NCBI GenBank assembly: GCA_934215545.1
Contig: CAKQAD010000031.1
Span: forward strand, 1 to 15,708
DNA: 15,708 nt
Origin: an uncultured Prevotella sp.
Lineage (GTDB): Bacteria; Bacteroidota; Bacteroidia; Bacteroidales; Bacteroidaceae
Direction of reading: 5' to 3'
Part shown: piece after piece, positions 6,318 to 14,239 of the stretch
Layout of the letters: each line of letters begins with the position of its first letter
Numbering within the stretch: position 1 is the first letter of the stretch
Made by a program: the position numbers and the translations under genes
The notes under the pieces: model-generated
What the model saw: the letters and a program-made list of their open reading frames with translations, nothing else
Told to the model about the DNA's origin: nothing
Database searches by the model: none

Positions 6318-9300
6318 TTAATTAGGCATGTTTGCATCATGCGCTTTTTGTATTGCTGTTAATCTGTCATCTGCCGATGCAGCCTTGGTGAACACTACCG
6401 AATAGAGCACTGGCAGAATGGTGGCAATGAGCACCATTGATATCAATGTGCCGAAGAATACTACTGCTGCCATTGGCGACCATAGTGTGTTGTGCTCCAA
6501 CATCATTGGTAGCACTCCCACGGCTGCCGCTACCGATGTGAGGAATATCGGGCGCATACGTCGCTCACCGGCACAGAATGCCGCCTCACTTACACTTATG
6601 CCTTTATCGCGCCGTAGCTCTTCGGCATAGTCGATCATGATTATGCCGTTGCGCACCAGAATACCCATTAAGCTCACCACTCCTAAGATGGCTGTGATAG
6701 ACATATCGTAGCCCGCAACAAGCAGTCCGATGGCGGCACCAAAGACGCATAGCGACATAGCAGAGAGGTTGACGAGTGCCAGGCTTATACGCTTAAAGTG
6801 GAACAGCAGGATGAAGAATATTATAAGCACTGCTATCATTACGCCTGATGCCACCTCGGGCATTGTCTCAGCATCTTTCTCGAGCATTCCGCCAATGGTC
6901 CACTCCAATCCTTGTGGCAGCTGTAGCTTCTTTACTTTTTGCTGCACCTCTCTTGTCAAGCTATTTGGGTTGTAGCCTCGCTTGGGTTCTGCTACAACAG
7001 ATATGGTTCGCACACCATTGCGCCGCACTATACTTCCGTCGGTAAAGTCGGGTTGCACGCTTGCAAACTGTCGCAGTGGCACAGCTGTAGTTCCACCCAT
7101 AACGGGTATGTATTCATCGGCCAATGTCTGCAGTGCTGTGCTATCGTTATGCCTTGTCTTTAGCACCACACTCACAGGATAGTCGGCTTCCCACAACGAT
7201 GCCACGGGCACACCATCGCCATTGCTCACAGCAAGATTGGCAGTGAGCAGAGCTTTATTGATGCCGAGCCTGTTGGCTTCGGTTTCGTTGAGCACTATCT
7301 TCACTCCTGGCTGTGGGTCTTCATAGTTAGTGCGTATGAGCTGCAACCCCTCGGTGCTTCGCATGCATTGCTGCACCATTGCTGCCGCAGCCTTCAGGCT
7401 GTTGATGCTGTCGCCACTAATGCGTATCTCTATTGGATAGACGGCATTGTTGTAGTCCATTTGCTTGAACCGCACATAGGCATCGGGAAAATGTTCTGAG
7501 TATTTGTCGGCATAATCATCGAGCACCTCGTCTGCCGACTTATTGTCGATGGTGTTCACAATAAGCTGTGCAAAGTTCTTGCCTCCCACCTGCGGAGCAT
7601 AGGTTACATTGAATCGTGGAGAGCCTTGCCCTATGAATGTGGTGATGCCCTTCACCCTGCTATCGGCTCTTAGCATTTGCTCCAGGGAGTCGGCCACCAC
7701 TGCGGTGCGTGCTGCTGATGCTCCATTAGGCAGGTATATCTCCACGGCAAATTGGTCGCGCTCTTCCAAAGGCATCATGCGTTGTGGCACTCTTAAGAAC
7801 AGCATCACGCCCACAGCAATCACTGCTGCACCAAAAGCCAGTGTTGGCACTTTATGATTGAAGCAACGGCTTAACAGCCATGTATATGCCGACTGCAAAA
7901 AATCGAGTGGCGTGCGCCGCTTTGTGGTGGATTGCTGCTTTATGCCTTCGTGTATGAACTTGTATTGCAAATATGGTGTGAGCACCAGCGATACAGTGAG
8001 CGACACGCTAAGGATTATGAACATTGCCCAAGGAAACGACTTCACGAAATCTGCCATTTCACCCTTCATGGTGAATAAGAAAGGGAAGAACGTGAGGCTT
8101 ATGGATAATGTGGCAGAGAGCACCGACATAAAGAATTCTCGTGGTGCAGCAATGGTGGCACGCCATCGCGACATGCCCAGCCCCAGTTTCTCCATATAGT
8201 TATCGATTATAACCACCGAATCGTCTACCACCATTCCGAGCGTCACAATCAGTGCAGCAAGTGTTACGGTGTTTAGCTCAAATCCAAAGATATAGAATAT
8301 ACCTACGGATGTGAATATGGTTATGGGTATTGACAGTGCCGACACTTCTGCCACACGGCGTGGCATAAGCAGCACAACCACAATTATTACTGATATTATT
8401 GATATTAGCAGTTCGCGCAAGAATCCCATCACCGACTCGCTTACTACGCGGCTTTGGTCAGTGATGATATTGAGGTTTACCTCACTTGGCAACTCTTGCT
8501 TGAAGATGTTTATTTGTTGACGCACATCGCGCCCCATCTTCACAATATCGTTGCCAGGGCGCATCTCAACCGATAGTAGCACACACTTCTTGCCTCCAGC
8601 CTTGATATATTTGTCGAGGCTGGCATATTCTCGCTTTATCTGTGCAATGTCTTTCAGACGTATAATATCGCCCGTCGACGAGGAGTAGACTATTTGGTTT
8701 GCCACATCAGCCTCGGTGCTGTAGGCATCGCTGATGTGTATTGGTGCCACCACACCACCTTGTGTCACCGACCCGCTATAGGTGGTGAGTCCTTGCATGG
8801 CAAGCGAATTAAGTATGGTGAATGAACCTATACCATACTTTGCCATCTTCTGTTGGTCGAGTTCAATGGTGAGTTGCTCATACTCCAAGCCATAGGTGCG
8901 CAGATTGGAAATGGCATCAATGCGTCGCAACCTTGATTTCAGGTCGTCAAGATATTGTCGCAGTTCCCTATATGTCTTTTGTCCCGACTCCAATGTAATG
9001 AGCAATGCAGATGTCTCAGCAATGTCGTCGACGGCTTGCAGTGCTGCTACCGACGATGGCAGCTGCATCTTAAATGCCGACAGTCCGTGCTTGAACTTCG
9101 ACCAAAAGGCGTCTTTATCTTCAATGTCGGCATTCAGCTCCATGTAAACTATTGCCATGCCGTCTTTAGTCTGCGAGTAGGTTTTGCGCTTGCTCACTTC
9201 TTTATATCCGAAGATAAAGTCTTCGAGTGGTTTTGTCACTCTCTGTTCTACCTCCTGTGCATTGCTTCCGGGGCACACTGCCACCACTGCTCCTTGGCGT

Positions 9301-9497
9301 ATGGTAAACACAGGCATCTCTTGTTTTGGCATATTCACAATGCCTGCCACTCCCACAAGCACCAGCATGCCCATTAGCAGTATCACTATTTTGTGGTAGC
9401 ACAGCGCCGACTCAATGAAGCTGCGCTTCATTATACGGTTGGGTTTGCGTTTTATGCGTGCCCTGATATGGTTGTGTAAGTCAGTATCCTGTTGCAT
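6318..9497 (-). CDS. RND-family efflux permease (AcrB/HAE1-like)
   Basis: This 1059-residue inner-membrane proton-driven exporter is the pump subunit of a tripartite system. It shows the RND duplicated plan: TM1 near residues 33-52, a large periplasmic loop, TM2-6 (about 355-550), TM7, a second periplasmic loop and TM8-12. The proton-relay pair is visible as GMVVDDSVVIIDN in TM4 (Asp425/Asp426, equivalent to AcrB D407/D408). In TM10 the position of AcrB Lys940 appears to be Arg949 (ILVRNGIIMIDY). The start is uncertain: an ATG at 9431 (residue 23, MKRSFIESAL) would put the Asp pair at 403/404, closer to AcrB numbering. It lies 30 nt after the adaptor gene and 13 nt before the acyltransferase. 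The substrate cannot be told from sequence. Confidence 0.95.
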   Translation of the reverse strand: MQQDTDLHNHIRARIKRKPNRIMKRSFIESALCYHKIVILLMGMLVLVGVAGIVNMPKQEMPVFTIRQGAVVAVCPGSNAQEVEQRVTKPLEDFIFGYKEVSKRKTYSQTKDGMAIVYMELNADIEDKDAFWSKFKHGLSAFKMQLPSSVAALQAVDDIAETSALLITLESGQKTYRELRQYLDDLKSRLRRIDAISNLRTYGLEYEQLTIELDQQKMAKYGIGSFTILNSLAMQGLTTYSGSVTQGGVVAPIHISDAYSTEADVANQIVYSSSTGDIIRLKDIAQIKREYASLDKYIKAGGKKCVLLSVEMRPGNDIVKMGRDVRQQINIFKQELPSEVNLNIITDQSRVVSESVMGFLRELLISIISVIIVVVLLMPRRVAEVSALSIPITIFTSVGIFYIFGFELNTVTLAALIVTLGMVVDDSVVIIDNYMEKLGLGMSRWRATIAAPREFFMSVLSATLSISLTFFPFLFTMKGEMADFVKSFPWAMFIILSVSLTVSLVLTPYLQYKFIHEGIKQQSTTKRRTPLDFLQSAYTWLLSRCFNHKVPTLAFGAAVIAVGVMLFLRVPQRMMPLEERDQFAVEIYLPNGASAARTAVVADSLEQMLRADSRVKGITTFIGQGSPRFNVTYAPQVGGKNFAQLIVNTIDNKSADEVLDDYADKYSEHFPDAYVRFKQMDYNNAVYPIEIRISGDSINSLKAAAAMVQQCMRSTEGLQLIRTNYEDPQPGVKIVLNETEANRLGINKALLTANLAVSNGDGVPVASLWEADYPVSVVLKTRHNDSTALQTLADEYIPVMGGTTAVPLRQFASVQPDFTDGSIVRRNGVRTISVVAEPKRGYNPNSLTREVQQKVKKLQLPQGLEWTIGGMLEKDAETMPEVASGVMIAVLIIFFILLFHFKRISLALVNLSAMSLCVFGAAIGLLVAGYDMSITAILGVVSLMGILVRNGIIMIDYAEELRRDKGISVSEAAFCAGERRMRPIFLTSVAAAVGVLPMMLEHNTLWSPMAAVVFFGTLISMVLIATILPVLYSVVFTKAASADDRLTAIQKAHDANMPN

Positions 9498-9527
9498 AGC
9501 CCTTAGTCGTTAGTTACACCTCTCATG

Positions 9528-10565
9528 CTATTTCCTTGCCTTTACTGCCATTCCTTCCGACACCTTTTGGCTTCCTGTAGTTATCACCTTATCGCCATTG
9601 TGCAATCCTGACGTAACCACCACCCCATCGCTGGCAAAGTCGGCAATGGTAATGTATTGCTGCTTTGCTTTTCCTGCCACATCGAGCCATACAAAGCGGC
9701 GGTTGTCGATGTCGAGTTTCACAGCCTGCAGCGGCACTATTATTGTCTCTGCCTGACTCTCTTGTGCACCTTGGCGTAGCATCGCCACACTGCACACCAT
9801 GCCTGGCATTAGCTTTCGGTTGGCATTACGCACCTCAAGCTTAACATTATATGTATGTGATATTGGGTTTGCCTCTATGCCTTTCTCGCGCACCACAGCC
9901 TCGTAGGTGCCGTCATTTGCTGCCGCCACCACCACACGTGCCATCTGTCCGATAGCAATAGCACTGACCTCGTTTTCGGGCACAGACATCTTTACATCGA
10001 CTTGCGACACATCTACTAGTCGGAACACTGGTTGCCCTGCAGTGACATTCATGCCACGCTGTGCTTGGCGCGATGCTATCACGCCACTGAAAGGTGCTCT
10101 TAGCGATGTGCGCTGCAACTGCTGTCGTGCCACACGCTCTGCCGACTGTGCCTGCTCGAGCTTGGTCTGCACCTCCACCCACTTTATATCGGAGAGCACT
10201 CCTTGACTATGCAGTGGTTCAAAACGCTTATATGCATCTTTGGCTTGCTTCAATGTGGCAAGCGTAAGGTTGTGGGCATCGCGTAGTGTGGTTGGGTCGA
10301 CAACGCCGAGCAACTGTCCGCGCACCACCTTATCGCCGGCATCGGCATTCAAAGAGATGATGTTGCCTGGCACTTCAAAACTTAACGATGTGCCTTCGCG
10401 CTCTACGATAGTGCCCACATAGTTGTGGTTGCTTGTTGCATTGCCACTGGTTGCTTCCACTTCGTCTACTGCCACTGGTTGCTTTACCGCTGGTTGCTTG
10501 TCGACCGAACAAGCGCCCGTAATAATAGCCAACAGCAATAGCAACAATAACGTTGATTTTTGCAT
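9528..10565 (-). CDS. RND efflux periplasmic adaptor (membrane fusion protein), lipoprotein
   Basis: This 345-residue protein bridges the RND permease and an outer-membrane channel. A lipoprotein signal is clear: a run of leucines, then ITGAC with Cys19 as the expected lipid anchor. The mature protein shows the adaptor plan: a lipoyl-like half (about 65-90, VPGNIISLNADAGDKV), an alpha-helical hairpin rich in K, E and Q (about 95-145), the second lipoyl half (about 155-185, with APFSGVIASRQAQRGMNV), then beta-barrel and membrane-proximal domains (about 190-345). It is first in its operon, with a TAnnTTTG box upstream and the permease 30 nt downstream. No outer-membrane factor gene is in the window, so the pump probably borrows one. 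Confidence 0.94.
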   Translation of the reverse strand: MQKSTLLLLLLLAIITGACSVDKQPAVKQPVAVDEVEATSGNATSNHNYVGTIVEREGTSLSFEVPGNIISLNADAGDKVVRGQLLGVVDPTTLRDAHNLTLATLKQAKDAYKRFEPLHSQGVLSDIKWVEVQTKLEQAQSAERVARQQLQRTSLRAPFSGVIASRQAQRGMNVTAGQPVFRLVDVSQVDVKMSVPENEVSAIAIGQMARVVVAAANDGTYEAVVREKGIEANPISHTYNVKLEVRNANRKLMPGMVCSVAMLRQGAQESQAETIIVPLQAVKLDIDNRRFVWLDVAGKAKQQYITIADFASDGVVVTSGLHNGDKVITTGSQKVSEGMAVKARK

Positions 10566-10603
10566 GTTTCTTACGGCTTATATATTAATATATGTGTACA
10601 ACG

Positions 10604-10611
10604 CAAAATTA
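10604..10611 (-). promoter_or_regulatory. Predicted -7 element of the efflux operon
   Basis: TAATTTTG on the minus strand (plus 10604-10611) matches TAnnTTTG exactly. The -33 region has no TTG at the proper spacing, only TTAA, so the promoter may be weak or need help. The start would be near 10598, about 33 nt before the adaptor ATG. The perfect palindrome ATATATTAATATAT (10580-10593) lies in that leader. Confidence 0.5.
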
Positions 10612-10680
10612 CACAAAAAAAATAATTCCGTTAAGTTTTTGGCATTAATTGTGATTTTTGAGATGCAGCGGAGCGCAATT

Positions 10681-10790
10681 TGAGTTTTGAGTTTTGAGTT
10701 TTGAGTTGTCGGCTGCGCCGATTGTGAGTTATTCAGTTTTGAATTTTGAATTCGCAGGTCAGAATTGCCAGCAGAGATAATTCAAAACTC
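10681..10790. repeat. Heptanucleotide repeat element, copy A
   Basis: Three full TGAGTTT heptamers plus a partial fourth (10681-10707) are followed by a GC-rich mini-hairpin TCGGC-TGC-GCCGA (10709-10721). More heptamer sequence follows (to 10750), then a tail that ends in the heptamer in inverted orientation. AGTTTTGAATT (10735-10745) pairs perfectly with AATTCAAAACT (10779-10789) around a 33-nt loop. Positions 10736-10786 match 11512-11562 at 44 of 51 bases. The element lies between the HD-domain gene stop and the efflux operon promoter. I cannot name the family. Confidence 0.8.
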
Positions 10791-10808
10791 TATTACGTGA
10801 AATGTCAC

Positions 10809-11441
10809 TTATAGTTCATCGATGTCTTCGCCCTTTCGCTCCATTATTGCAGCAGCGAGGCTGTCAGCCACTTGTATTATCGACACCAGCGGATATAGGG
10901 TGCGTGCGGTGTCGTAGCAACGCTCGTCTTCGTAGCTGTTTTGATTGAGTCCGAAGGCTCCCATGTGCCAGCGAATGGCAAGCATCTCGTCGTCGTTGAG
11001 CGCCAGTCCGCTGCATAGCAGCAATATCACCGATTTTTCTCCATGCCCCATAGGGAAGTTTTTGTAGGATATACGATATCCTTCTGAGTCTTCCCATGTT
11101 CCGAGGCGTGTCTTTCTACGTTTCACTGAACGGAAGTAGATGTCGCTCTTGCACACATCGTGTAGCAGACTTGCTAGTATCACACTCTCTCGCTTCACCT
11201 CGCTAGAAAGAGTGGGCTCTATTGCCTGCATACCCTCATACACGGCAAGTGCCGCCTTGCATGTGTTGATAGAATGTTGCACGAGTCCGCCAGCCACATT
11301 CAGATGGTGTCCTGCCGATGCTGGTGCCTCATAAAAGCCCATATCTTCAAGGTCGGCAATTACATCATCCACGCCGTCGCGCTGTGTGGAGCGTAACAGT
11401 TCGTTGAATTCTTCTTTGTTTTTCTTTATATCGAGTTCCAT
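10809..11441 (-). CDS. HD-domain metal-dependent phosphohydrolase-like protein
   Basis: This 210-residue cytoplasmic protein has the metal-ligand series of the HD superfamily: H56 (GGLVQHSINT), the HD pair H94-D95 (LLHDVCKSD), H133 (MGHGEKS), H159 (IRWHMG) and D193 (QVADSLAAA). HD proteins of this size cleave phosphoester bonds, often in nucleotides or RNA; the substrate here cannot be told. No other domain is fused to it. The start at 11441 gives MELDIKKNKEEF. A heptamer array begins 3 nt upstream of the ATG, so the ribosome-binding region consists of repeat DNA. A second repeat block lies just past the stop codon. A weak -7 match (TATCTTTG, plus 11559-11566) lies in the repeat tail without a matching -33 box. 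Confidence 0.88.
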   Translation of the reverse strand: MELDIKKNKEEFNELLRSTQRDGVDDVIADLEDMGFYEAPASAGHHLNVAGGLVQHSINTCKAALAVYEGMQAIEPTLSSEVKRESVILASLLHDVCKSDIYFRSVKRRKTRLGTWEDSEGYRISYKNFPMGHGEKSVILLLCSGLALNDDEMLAIRWHMGAFGLNQNSYEDERCYDTARTLYPLVSIIQVADSLAAAIMERKGEDIDEL

Positions 11442-11444
11442 AAT

Positions 11445-11699
11445 TGAGTTTTGAGTTTTGAATTTTGAATTTTGAGTTATTCTCGGCTGCGCCTGCGATT
11501 TTGAGTTTTGAGTTTTGAATTTTGAGTTCGCAGCTCAAAAACGCCAACAGCGATAATTCAAAGATAGTGAAAACCGAAGGCAGAACGCTAAGCTTGCTTG
11601 AGCGTTTTGCTGAGGTGCAGCCTATCTTATCTAAAATTCATTAACTCAAAATGCGCGCAGCGCACAACTCAAAATTCACAACTCAAAATTCAAAATTCG
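11445..11699. repeat. Heptanucleotide repeat element, copy B (compound, with inverted right end)
   Basis: This element fills most of the 331-nt gene-free stretch between the GH130 and HD-domain genes. From left to right there is a five-unit TGARTTT array (11445-11478), a GC core TCGGCTGCGCC (11483-11493, identical to 11 bases of copy A) and a second array (11502-11528). The 51-bp tail shared with copy A follows (11512-11562). Next is a separate hairpin (11580-11610), then arrays in the opposite orientation, ACTCAAA/ATTCAAA (11644-11699), interrupted by the mini-hairpin TGCGC-GCA-GCGCA (within 11651-11664). The block therefore resembles two elements facing each other. No ORF in it looks real. 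Confidence 0.8.
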
Positions 11700-11707
11700 A
11701 TTATAAC

Positions 11708-11744
11708 AACAGGCAAGGGATTATTTATATTCCTCTTGCCTGCT
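11708..11744 (-). terminator. Probable terminator hairpin after the GH130 gene
   Basis: Arms 11708-11717 and 11735-11744 pair over 10 bp (one G-U in the minus-strand transcript). The stem continues with GG/CC (11718-11719 with 11732-11733) across a one-base bulge. It lies about 28 nt beyond the GH130 stop. The downstream T-tract is poor (TGTTGTTATAATC), so it may instead act as an mRNA 3'-end stabiliser. Confidence 0.5.
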
Positions 11745-11772
11745 ATTATGTTATTCCAATAAAATTCCTTCC

Positions 11773-12771
11773 TTAGATTATGCTGTTTTTCTTTGTCCAC
11801 TCCACGATTTCGGGAATATAGCCAAAGGCGAGGCCTGTAACGGTGTCGGCGCAGCCGTAGTAGACGGCGATGCGTCCTGTCTCTGGGTCGTGCACCTCAG
11901 CACATGGGAAGCATACGTTTGGTACGTCGCCCATACACTCGTAGGGTGTTTGTGGCGAGATGAGGTATGGTCCTGAGCGGTGTGTGGCCTTCCATGGCTG
12001 CTCCAGGTCGAGCAGTGCAGAGCCGAAAGCATATACATAGCCGTTGCAAGAGCGCAACACTCCATGATAGAACAGCAGCCATCCTTCCGATGTCTTCACT
12101 GGCACTGGGCCAGCGCCAATCTTCATGCACTGCCATGCTGAGAGTTCGAATGGGGCGGGTGCCATTACATGGCGGTGGCGTCCCCAGAACTCCATATCGG
12201 GCGACTCGCTATAGAATATGTCGCCAAATGGTGTGTGTCCGGTGTCGCTTGGGCGGCTCAGCATTGCGAAGTTGCCATTGATCTTCTCAGGGAAGAGCAC
12301 ACCATTGCGGTTGTATGGCAAGAATGCGTTTTCGAGCTGATGGAAGGTTTTGAAGTCCTTTGTCCATGCAATGCCGATGGTAGGGCCGTGATAGCCATTG
12401 CACCATGTCACATAGTAGCGGTCTTCGATGAAGCAAACGCGTGGGTCGTAGCCATACACCCATTCACCAATTTCCTTGTTGTCGCACTCAAAGCGCAGAG
12501 GCTCTTCGTTGATGTTCCAATTCACGCCATCTTTAGAGAATCCTACGTGCAGCACCATACGGCGGTTGGTGTCGTCGCAGCGGAACACTCCTGCAAAGCC
12601 TTCGCCAAATGGCACTACAGCACTGTTGAAGATGCTGTTGCTTGTGGGCAGCAGGTCGCGTGGTATGATAGGATTCTTTGAACAGCGCCACAGTGGAGAG
12701 CGTGCTCCTTCCGGGCGGTCTTCCCAAGGCATGTTTGGCAATGGATTGCCAGAAATGATAAGTTTGCTCAT
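11773..12771 (-). CDS. GH130 beta-mannoside phosphorylase
   Basis: This 332-residue cytoplasmic enzyme belongs to glycoside hydrolase family 130. Members phosphorolyse beta-1,4-mannosides (such as Man-Glc, Man-GlcNAc or mannooligosaccharides) to mannose-1-phosphate. It has the five-bladed propeller pattern and the signature GYDPRV, in which Asp109 should be the general acid (equivalent to Asp104 of UhgbMP). FNSAVVPF (48-55), [13 protein letters not shown] (73-85) and the C-terminal AVYYGCADT motif also fit. There is no signal peptide. It follows the MFS transporter by 102 nt on the same strand, consistent with import then intracellular phosphorolysis. Which mannoside it uses (plant mannan or N-glycan core) cannot be decided from sequence alone. 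Confidence 0.93.
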   Translation of the reverse strand: MSKLIISGNPLPNMPWEDRPEGARSPLWRCSKNPIIPRDLLPTSNSIFNSAVVPFGEGFAGVFRCDDTNRRMVLHVGFSKDGVNWNINEEPLRFECDNKEIGEWVYGYDPRVCFIEDRYYVTWCNGYHGPTIGIAWTKDFKTFHQLENAFLPYNRNGVLFPEKINGNFAMLSRPSDTGHTPFGDIFYSESPDMEFWGRHRHVMAPAPFELSAWQCMKIGAGPVPVKTSEGWLLFYHGVLRSCNGYVYAFGSALLDLEQPWKATHRSGPYLISPQTPYECMGDVPNVCFPCAEVHDPETGRIAVYYGCADTVTGLAFGYIPEIVEWTKKNSII

Positions 12772-12873
12772 AGTTTTATGATTGTTGATTGTATAAGTAA
12801 AAAAATTTATTGTTTTTCAAAATTTGTCTACCCTACTTATCGGTGGTAGATGTTATTTTTCGCCTATTTCTTA

Positions 12874-14223
12874 CTACTCAGCCACTTCTGCTGGCTTTTG
12901 GTCGTCAGGATAGGTAAATGGCACAAACCATGTAATGAGGAATGCCGGTATGGTGCATATGAGCACAAACACAAAGAAGTGGCGATAGCCCAACCAGTCG
13001 CTCACATATCCGCTAAGCATTCCTGGTAGCATCACTCCGAGGTTCATAATACCCGAAGCAAATGCGTAGTGTGCCATCTGGTGTTTGCCGGGTGCTATCT
13101 GCTGCATCATAAAGAGCGTAAGGCCCACAAAGCCAAAACCGTAACCGAAGTATTCGAGCACTATACCCCCGCCGATGAGCCACAGACTTTCGGGCTGATA
13201 GATGGCGAGCAGGGTGTAGGCCACGAATGGCAGGTTGAATACGCAACACAGCGAGAACAGTGATTTCTGCAATCCACGATGTGCTACATAATAGCCAGCG
13301 AGAATGCTGCCAAGCACGAAGGCGGCAGCTCCGAAGGTGCCATAACAGAGTCCGATTTGCTCCTCGCTGAGTCCCAATCCCTGGTTTGCACGGTCGGCTT
13401 TCAGGAACAGTGGCACTATCTTCATCACGAATCCCTCGGCAAAGCGATAGAGTATGATAAATAATATATAATATACTATGTGGCGTTTGCGGAACAGGTC
13501 GGCAAACACGTCTATCAGCTCCCGCATCTGCTCCTTGAGCTGGGGGCGTGCCTGTGTGGCATCGCGGTGGTCGGCAGGCACAAACTTGGCATTGTAGATG
13601 CCCAACATCACCATCACTATACCTATTACGGCCATGATGAGAGTCCATGCCATAACTGTGCCCTGCCGTTTGGCTGCAGCTGCGGCTGCGGCATCGAGCG
13701 TGTTCACATCGCCAGTGAAGTGGCTTATGAGCACTCCTGCCAGCATCACGAGGCCGCCGGTGGCAGCAATCTTTGCAATGTTGTAGAATGCTCCCTGCCA
13801 TCCAATGTAGCGTGCTTGGTCTTGTGTAGAGAGGGTCGACATATACACGCCATCGGCAGCCACATCGTGTGTGGCACCGCTGAGCGCTATCACGGCAAGC
13901 AAGGCTATGCACACTGCGAAGAAGTTGGGCAGATGCAGCGCCAATGCCACAAGGCCGAACACACAGCCTGTAGCAAGCTGTGTCACTACGACAAAGAATT
14001 TCTTGGTCTTGTACATTTCGAGCAGAGGGCTCCACAGGGGTTTCAGTGTCCAGGGCAACATAATGATTGATGTCCAAAAGGCAATCTGTGCATCGCTCAC
14101 ATCAAGGCCTTTAAACATAAGCACACACACCATGTTGAGCACAACAAAGGGCATACCCATGGCAAAATAGAGTGTCGGCACCCATGATATTGGGCTGCGT
14201 TTGTTTGTAGTAATAGGTTCCAT
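12874..14223 (-). CDS. MFS transporter, AmpG-like sugar carrier
   Basis: This 449-residue inner-membrane protein has about 12 hydrophobic segments in two halves separated by a polar linker (around VPADHRDATQARPQLKEQ, about 217-234). The N-terminal SWVPTLYFAMGMPFVVLNMV and the WTLKPLWSPLLEMYKTKK loop between TM2 and TM3 resemble AmpG-like MFS proteins, which carry oligosaccharide or muropeptide substrates. It starts 16 nt after the preceding gene, and the GH130 phosphorylase follows. The neighbourhood suggests import of a short beta-mannoside across the inner membrane (inference). An alanine run near TM5-6 (about 182-188) is unusual but in frame. It is intact. Confidence 0.87.
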   Translation of the reverse strand: MEPITTNKRSPISWVPTLYFAMGMPFVVLNMVCVLMFKGLDVSDAQIAFWTSIIMLPWTLKPLWSPLLEMYKTKKFFVVVTQLATGCVFGLVALALHLPNFFAVCIALLAVIALSGATHDVAADGVYMSTLSTQDQARYIGWQGAFYNIAKIAATGGLVMLAGVLISHFTGDVNTLDAAAAAAAKRQGTVMAWTLIMAVIGIVMVMLGIYNAKFVPADHRDATQARPQLKEQMRELIDVFADLFRKRHIVYYILFIILYRFAEGFVMKIVPLFLKADRANQGLGLSEEQIGLCYGTFGAAAFVLGSILAGYYVAHRGLQKSLFSLCCVFNLPFVAYTLLAIYQPESLWLIGGGIVLEYFGYGFGFVGLTLFMMQQIAPGKHQMAHYAFASGIMNLGVMLPGMLSGYVSDWLGYRHFFVFVLICTIPAFLITWFVPFTYPDDQKPAEVAE

Positions 14224-14239
14224 TATAGTGTTTTGGTTT

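Noticed and set aside
11365..11547. A minus-strand ORF translating the heptamer arrays (KIQNSKLK-type repeats)
   Set aside because: Its peptide repeat merely reflects the 7-bp DNA repeat read over three frames, and it runs out of frame into the HD gene.
10681..11699. CRISPR array
   Set aside because: The units are 7 bp, with no 20-40 bp spacers of unique sequence and no cas genes nearby.
12826..12850. Hairpin CTACC/GGTAG between the MFS and GH130 genes as a terminator
   Set aside because: The stem is only 5 bp with a long loop and no T-run; the genes are more likely co-transcribed.
13013..14223. Long alternative-frame ORFs within the MFS gene (13013-14077 minus, 13480-14070 plus)
   Set aside because: The main frame encodes a coherent 12-helix transporter. 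The alternative frames give Arg/His/Cys-rich nonsense with no membrane or domain pattern.
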